In this document: one piece after another, positions 5,869 through 7,658 of the stretch
How the letters are laid out: each line of letters opens with the position of its first letter
Position numbering within the stretch: the stretch's first letter is position 1
Assembly: GCA_014879855.1 (NCBI GenBank)
Contig: JACSRH010000078.1
Coordinates: 1-7,658 of the forward strand
Reading direction: 5' to 3'
Source of the DNA: Caldilineaceae bacterium
GTDB taxonomy: Bacteria > Chloroflexota > Anaerolineae > Caldilineales > Caldilineaceae
DNA: 7,658 nt
Translations under genes and position numbers: made by a program
Notes under the pieces: model-generated
Seen by the model: the letters and a program-made list of their open reading frames with translations, nothing else
Told to the model about the DNA's origin: nothing
Databases searched by the model: none

Positions 5869-6211
5869 AAAAAAATCTCACTTTGATCGCTTCTTCGGTC
5901 AACGTCCCATCGTCCAGGAGCGGCGCCCTCGCCGGTGACGGCAACGGCGGCTAGCCCGCACGCCTGGCTCGTTCGCTCAATATACTCCAAAATCGGATTG
6001 CTTCAAATGTCCCCAGGGAGGCATTGAGTCAACATGCTGATTATCGCACAGCCGAAGACGCATCGGGGACAATTCAAGTTGAAGGAGATGACCTGCAAAA
6101 ATCACTTTACCCCAAACGTGATGTTCTTAGCAGTGCGCTTGCGGTCGCTACTCTGCTCTAGGTGGCAAACAACATGGCTCTTTTATTGCCCACAGGAGTG
6201 TGCACTTCCCG
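5869..6211. other. Gene-free interval between the antitoxin and HEPN genes
   Basis: About 340 bp without a gene I can support. It contains a candidate promoter for the antitoxin/PIN pair (5979-6006) and an inverted repeat TGTCCCC (6008-6014) / GGGGACA (6065-6071). A plus-strand frame at 6034-6246 resembles no protein I know and overlaps the 3' end of the HEPN gene, so it is not called. Confidence 0.6.
5979..6006 (-). promoter_or_regulatory. Candidate promoter of the antitoxin/PIN pair
   Basis: On the minus strand TTGAAG (6006-6001) and TATATT (5984-5979) are 16 bp apart. Transcription would begin near 5972, leaving a leader of about 100 bases before the antitoxin ATG at 5868. It is the best sigma-70-like match I saw in this interval, but unproven. 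Confidence 0.4.
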
Positions 6212-6982
6212 TCATTGCCGCCGCTGATGGGGTTGTCTTGTCATGAAATGCTGTGCTTCTTCTGCTGAGTACTCACGGCCAAGCAAGAACTCTTCAAGGG
6301 GGTGCTTGTTTGCGTAAATAAGGACGGCTTCAGAAATCAATACATTTTCGGCTAGGTTAACATTGGCAATGGGCAACTGTTCCGTCATTAAATGTGCAAT
6401 CACTGTCGGTACATTAACAAGGTCTTCTCGACCTTTTCCATCCAGGCCCAACATATCTAGGAGCCGAGGGGAACGAAGAAATTCCGGCTTTAAATGGATA
6501 AGATCATTTCGCAAGTTTTGAAGGTCAATCAGTTGATCCCACAGCCTTCGCACTATAGCGTCCGAACTTTCATACGGCGGAATGGCATCGAAAACACGAT
6601 ATAATTCCTTGATCTTCTCAGTTAACTTTTCGCGCCTAAACAGATTGTCACGCTTTCCCTCAGCACAGTACTTCACCTGCAGGCGTTCAACGTTTTCCAG
6701 AACGAAATCAGTTTTTTGTTGGTTGTACCTCATCGAGCTCAGGTCAATACCGTTATTGAGCAACTGATCGAACCATAGATTGACGTACCCTTCAAGAAAA
6801 GATACTGAAAACACGGCTGTGACAGCCGTCATAACGAACTGAAGGTTCATTTGTGTGGCAATAGGGAGATCATTGGAAGACTGCAGATTGAACTCAAGCT
6901 CCGTGAGTGCAATTTTGGTCCGGGCAAAAGCTCTTGCCATCTCCAGATACATTTCTGGCCCATATACCCGAAGCGTTTTCAT
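6212..6982 (-). CDS. HEPN-like protein of unknown function next to hsdM
   Basis: A 256-residue, largely helical, cytosolic-looking protein that I do not recognise at family level. Residues 151-166 read LIDLQNLRNDLIHLKP: R158-NDLI-H163 fits the Rx4-6H active-site motif of HEPN nucleases, and the N-terminal helical region (about 45-75, FLEGYVNLWFDQLL) could be the companion helix. HEPN proteins are often metal-independent RNases in toxin-antitoxin and anti-phage systems and are known to occur beside type I restriction genes. The gene starts 20 bases after the hsdM stop on the same strand, so co-transcription is likely. ATG 6982 is chosen, with GCGAG upstream; TTG 6994 would add only four residues. 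Base use differs from its surroundings: 24 of the 60 bases from 6301 are G or C, against 47 of 60 from 7021. No nucleotidyltransferase partner is visible in the window. Confidence 0.65.
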   Translation of the reverse strand: MKTLRVYGPEMYLEMARAFARTKIALTELEFNLQSSNDLPIATQMNLQFVMTAVTAVFSVSFLEGYVNLWFDQLLNNGIDLSSMRYNQQKTDFVLENVERLQVKYCAEGKRDNLFRREKLTEKIKELYRVFDAIPPYESSDAIVRRLWDQLIDLQNLRNDLIHLKPEFLRSPRLLDMLGLDGKGREDLVNVPTVIAHLMTEQLPIANVNLAENVLISEAVLIYANKHPLEEFLLGREYSAEEAQHFMTRQPHQRRQ

Positions 6983-7001
6983 GCTAACTCGCAAATATCA
7001 T

Positions 7002-7658
7002 TCATAACTTACCACTCCCCCGCAACGCCCGATCCAGCGCCGCCGGCAGCACCTGCCAGCGGGCGTTGAGCGGCGGCTCGGCCGGGCGCTCGGTTGCCGG
7101 CGTGCGCCGCCATGCATCGTACTGCCGCCACTGCGCCAGACAGTCGGGCAGGTCGTTCTCCGCAATGGGCCGCTGCGTGCGCGTCAGGCTGAAGCCCACC
7201 GCGTGCACCTCGTAATACCAGATCGCCTGCGTCGGCCCGCGGTGGTCAAAGAAGAGCAGGTTGGTCTTGGGGCCGGTGCCGTTGGCGACCGCGTTGGCAA
7301 AGACGCCCGCGGGCAGGCTGACGATGGCGTAGAGGTTGAAGTTCTCCAGCAGCTCCTTCTTGGTCTCCACATAGGCGCGCTCGTTGGTCTTGAAGAGCAC
7401 CCCTTCGTCGATCACCGTGGCGGCGCGCCCGCTGCGGCGCAGCATCGCCATGATGTGCTGCATAAAGAGGATCGACGTGGCCGAGGAGACGTAGGGAAAG
7501 TTGCTCTTGATGGCGTCCACGTTCTCCGTGCCGCCAAAGGGGGGATTGGTCAGGATCACATCCCTGCGCTGCCCCTCGCCGATCGTGCGCACATCCAGCG
7601 CCAGGGTGTTGCCGCGCACCAGGTGCGGCGCTTCGATGCCGTGCAGCACCGCGTTCAT
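7002..7658 (-). CDS. hsdM: hsdM, type I DNA adenine methyltransferase subunit (5' partial, 3' end replaced by hsdS tail)
   Basis: The right-hand part of an HsdM frame enters from the window edge, so the N-terminal domain lies outside. DVILTNPPFGG (N38-F41 of the visible part) is motif IV of N6-adenine methyltransferases. ATSILFMQHIMAMLRRSGRA, then GVLF and IVSLPAGVFA follow in standard HsdM order. HsdM supplies SAM binding and catalysis in the M2S complex. After NARWQV (about residue 202) the usual C-terminal region, roughly 60-90 residues beginning with an EI..RNYNLD-like stretch, is absent; instead the frame ends LPAALDRALRGSGKL, a typical HsdS terminus. The last 42 bases before GTAAGTTATGA match the hsdS remnant at 4479-4520. 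This suggests a deletion or recombination joining hsdM to the end of hsdS. Whether such a protein assembles is doubtful. Identification as HsdM is firm; the hybrid end is read directly. Confidence 0.85.
   Translation of the reverse strand: MNAVLHGIEAPHLVRGNTLALDVRTIGEGQRRDVILTNPPFGGTENVDAIKSNFPYVSSATSILFMQHIMAMLRRSGRAATVIDEGVLFKTNERAYVETKKELLENFNLYAIVSLPAGVFANAVANGTGPKTNLLFFDHRGPTQAIWYYEVHAVGFSLTRTQRPIAENDLPDCLAQWRQYDAWRRTPATERPAEPPLNARWQVLPAALDRALRGSGKL
7010..7051. repeat. Direct repeat copy B (hsdS-type tail fused to hsdM)
   Basis: This segment matches 4479-4520 at 39 of 42 positions in the same orientation, encoding LPAALDRALRGSG in the hsdM frame. The similarity stops just upstream in coding direction, where CAGGTGCTG here faces CAGGCGATGCTG in the other copy, marking the probable crossover. 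Confidence 0.9.

Noticed and set aside
6034..6246. Plus-strand frame of 70 residues upstream of the HEPN gene's 3' end
   Set aside because: No recognisable domain and it overlaps the HEPN gene, so it is not supported as a gene.

Overview
The window looks like a chromosomal accessory region from a GC-rich bacterium, probably a member of the Chloroflexota (Anaerolineae or Caldilineae type). The lineage is inferred from the style of the first gene: repeated beta-rich extracellular domains joined by Pro-Thr linkers (PTATPT, PTETPT) are common in that phylum. No rRNA, tRNA or other phylogenetic marker is present, so the assignment is tentative.

Layout. From 1 to 1411 (+) is the 3' part of a secreted repeat protein with three 114-residue units and a Pro-Thr tail. 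A very strong bidirectional hairpin at 1437-1490 separates it from a convergent small HU-like DNA-binding protein (1551-1949, -). After a gene-poor stretch comes a three-domain gene (2345-3859, -): an XRE helix-turn-helix, an ImmA/IrrE-type zinc protease (HEYGH) and a C-terminal PIN nuclease in one polypeptide, with a near-consensus promoter at 3904-3931. Divergent from it lies the 3' part of a REP-associated (IS200-like) transposase that has lost its N-terminal half and one HUH histidine (3952-4386, +). A 21-bp-stem palindrome directly after its stop may be its REP-like partner element.

The rest (4474-7658) is a broken type I restriction-modification locus read on the minus strand. It enters at the right edge as the catalytic part of hsdM (NPPF motif). 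That frame does not end like HsdM: it runs into a short tail matching the end of HsdS. A second hsdS tail sits at 4474-4794. The two tails share 42 bp (39 identical) in direct orientation and bracket about 2.5 kb of cargo: a 256-residue protein with a HEPN-type RNDLIH motif (6212-6982), a two-gene PIN toxin/antitoxin pair (5241-5868), a fossil of the HU-like gene (5074-5120) and an orphan DUF433 antitoxin-like gene on the opposite strand (4810-5055).

How the parts work together. Most of the window holds genes of defence or toxin-antitoxin type plus scars of recombination. The likeliest intact functional units are the XRE-protease-PIN protein, the overlapping antitoxin/PIN pair and the HEPN protein directly behind hsdM. 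The restriction system itself appears disabled in this window, because no complete specificity subunit is present and hsdM is truncated. The best candidates for something little described are the single-chain regulator-protease-nuclease and the HEPN gene embedded between hsdM and hsdS remnants.
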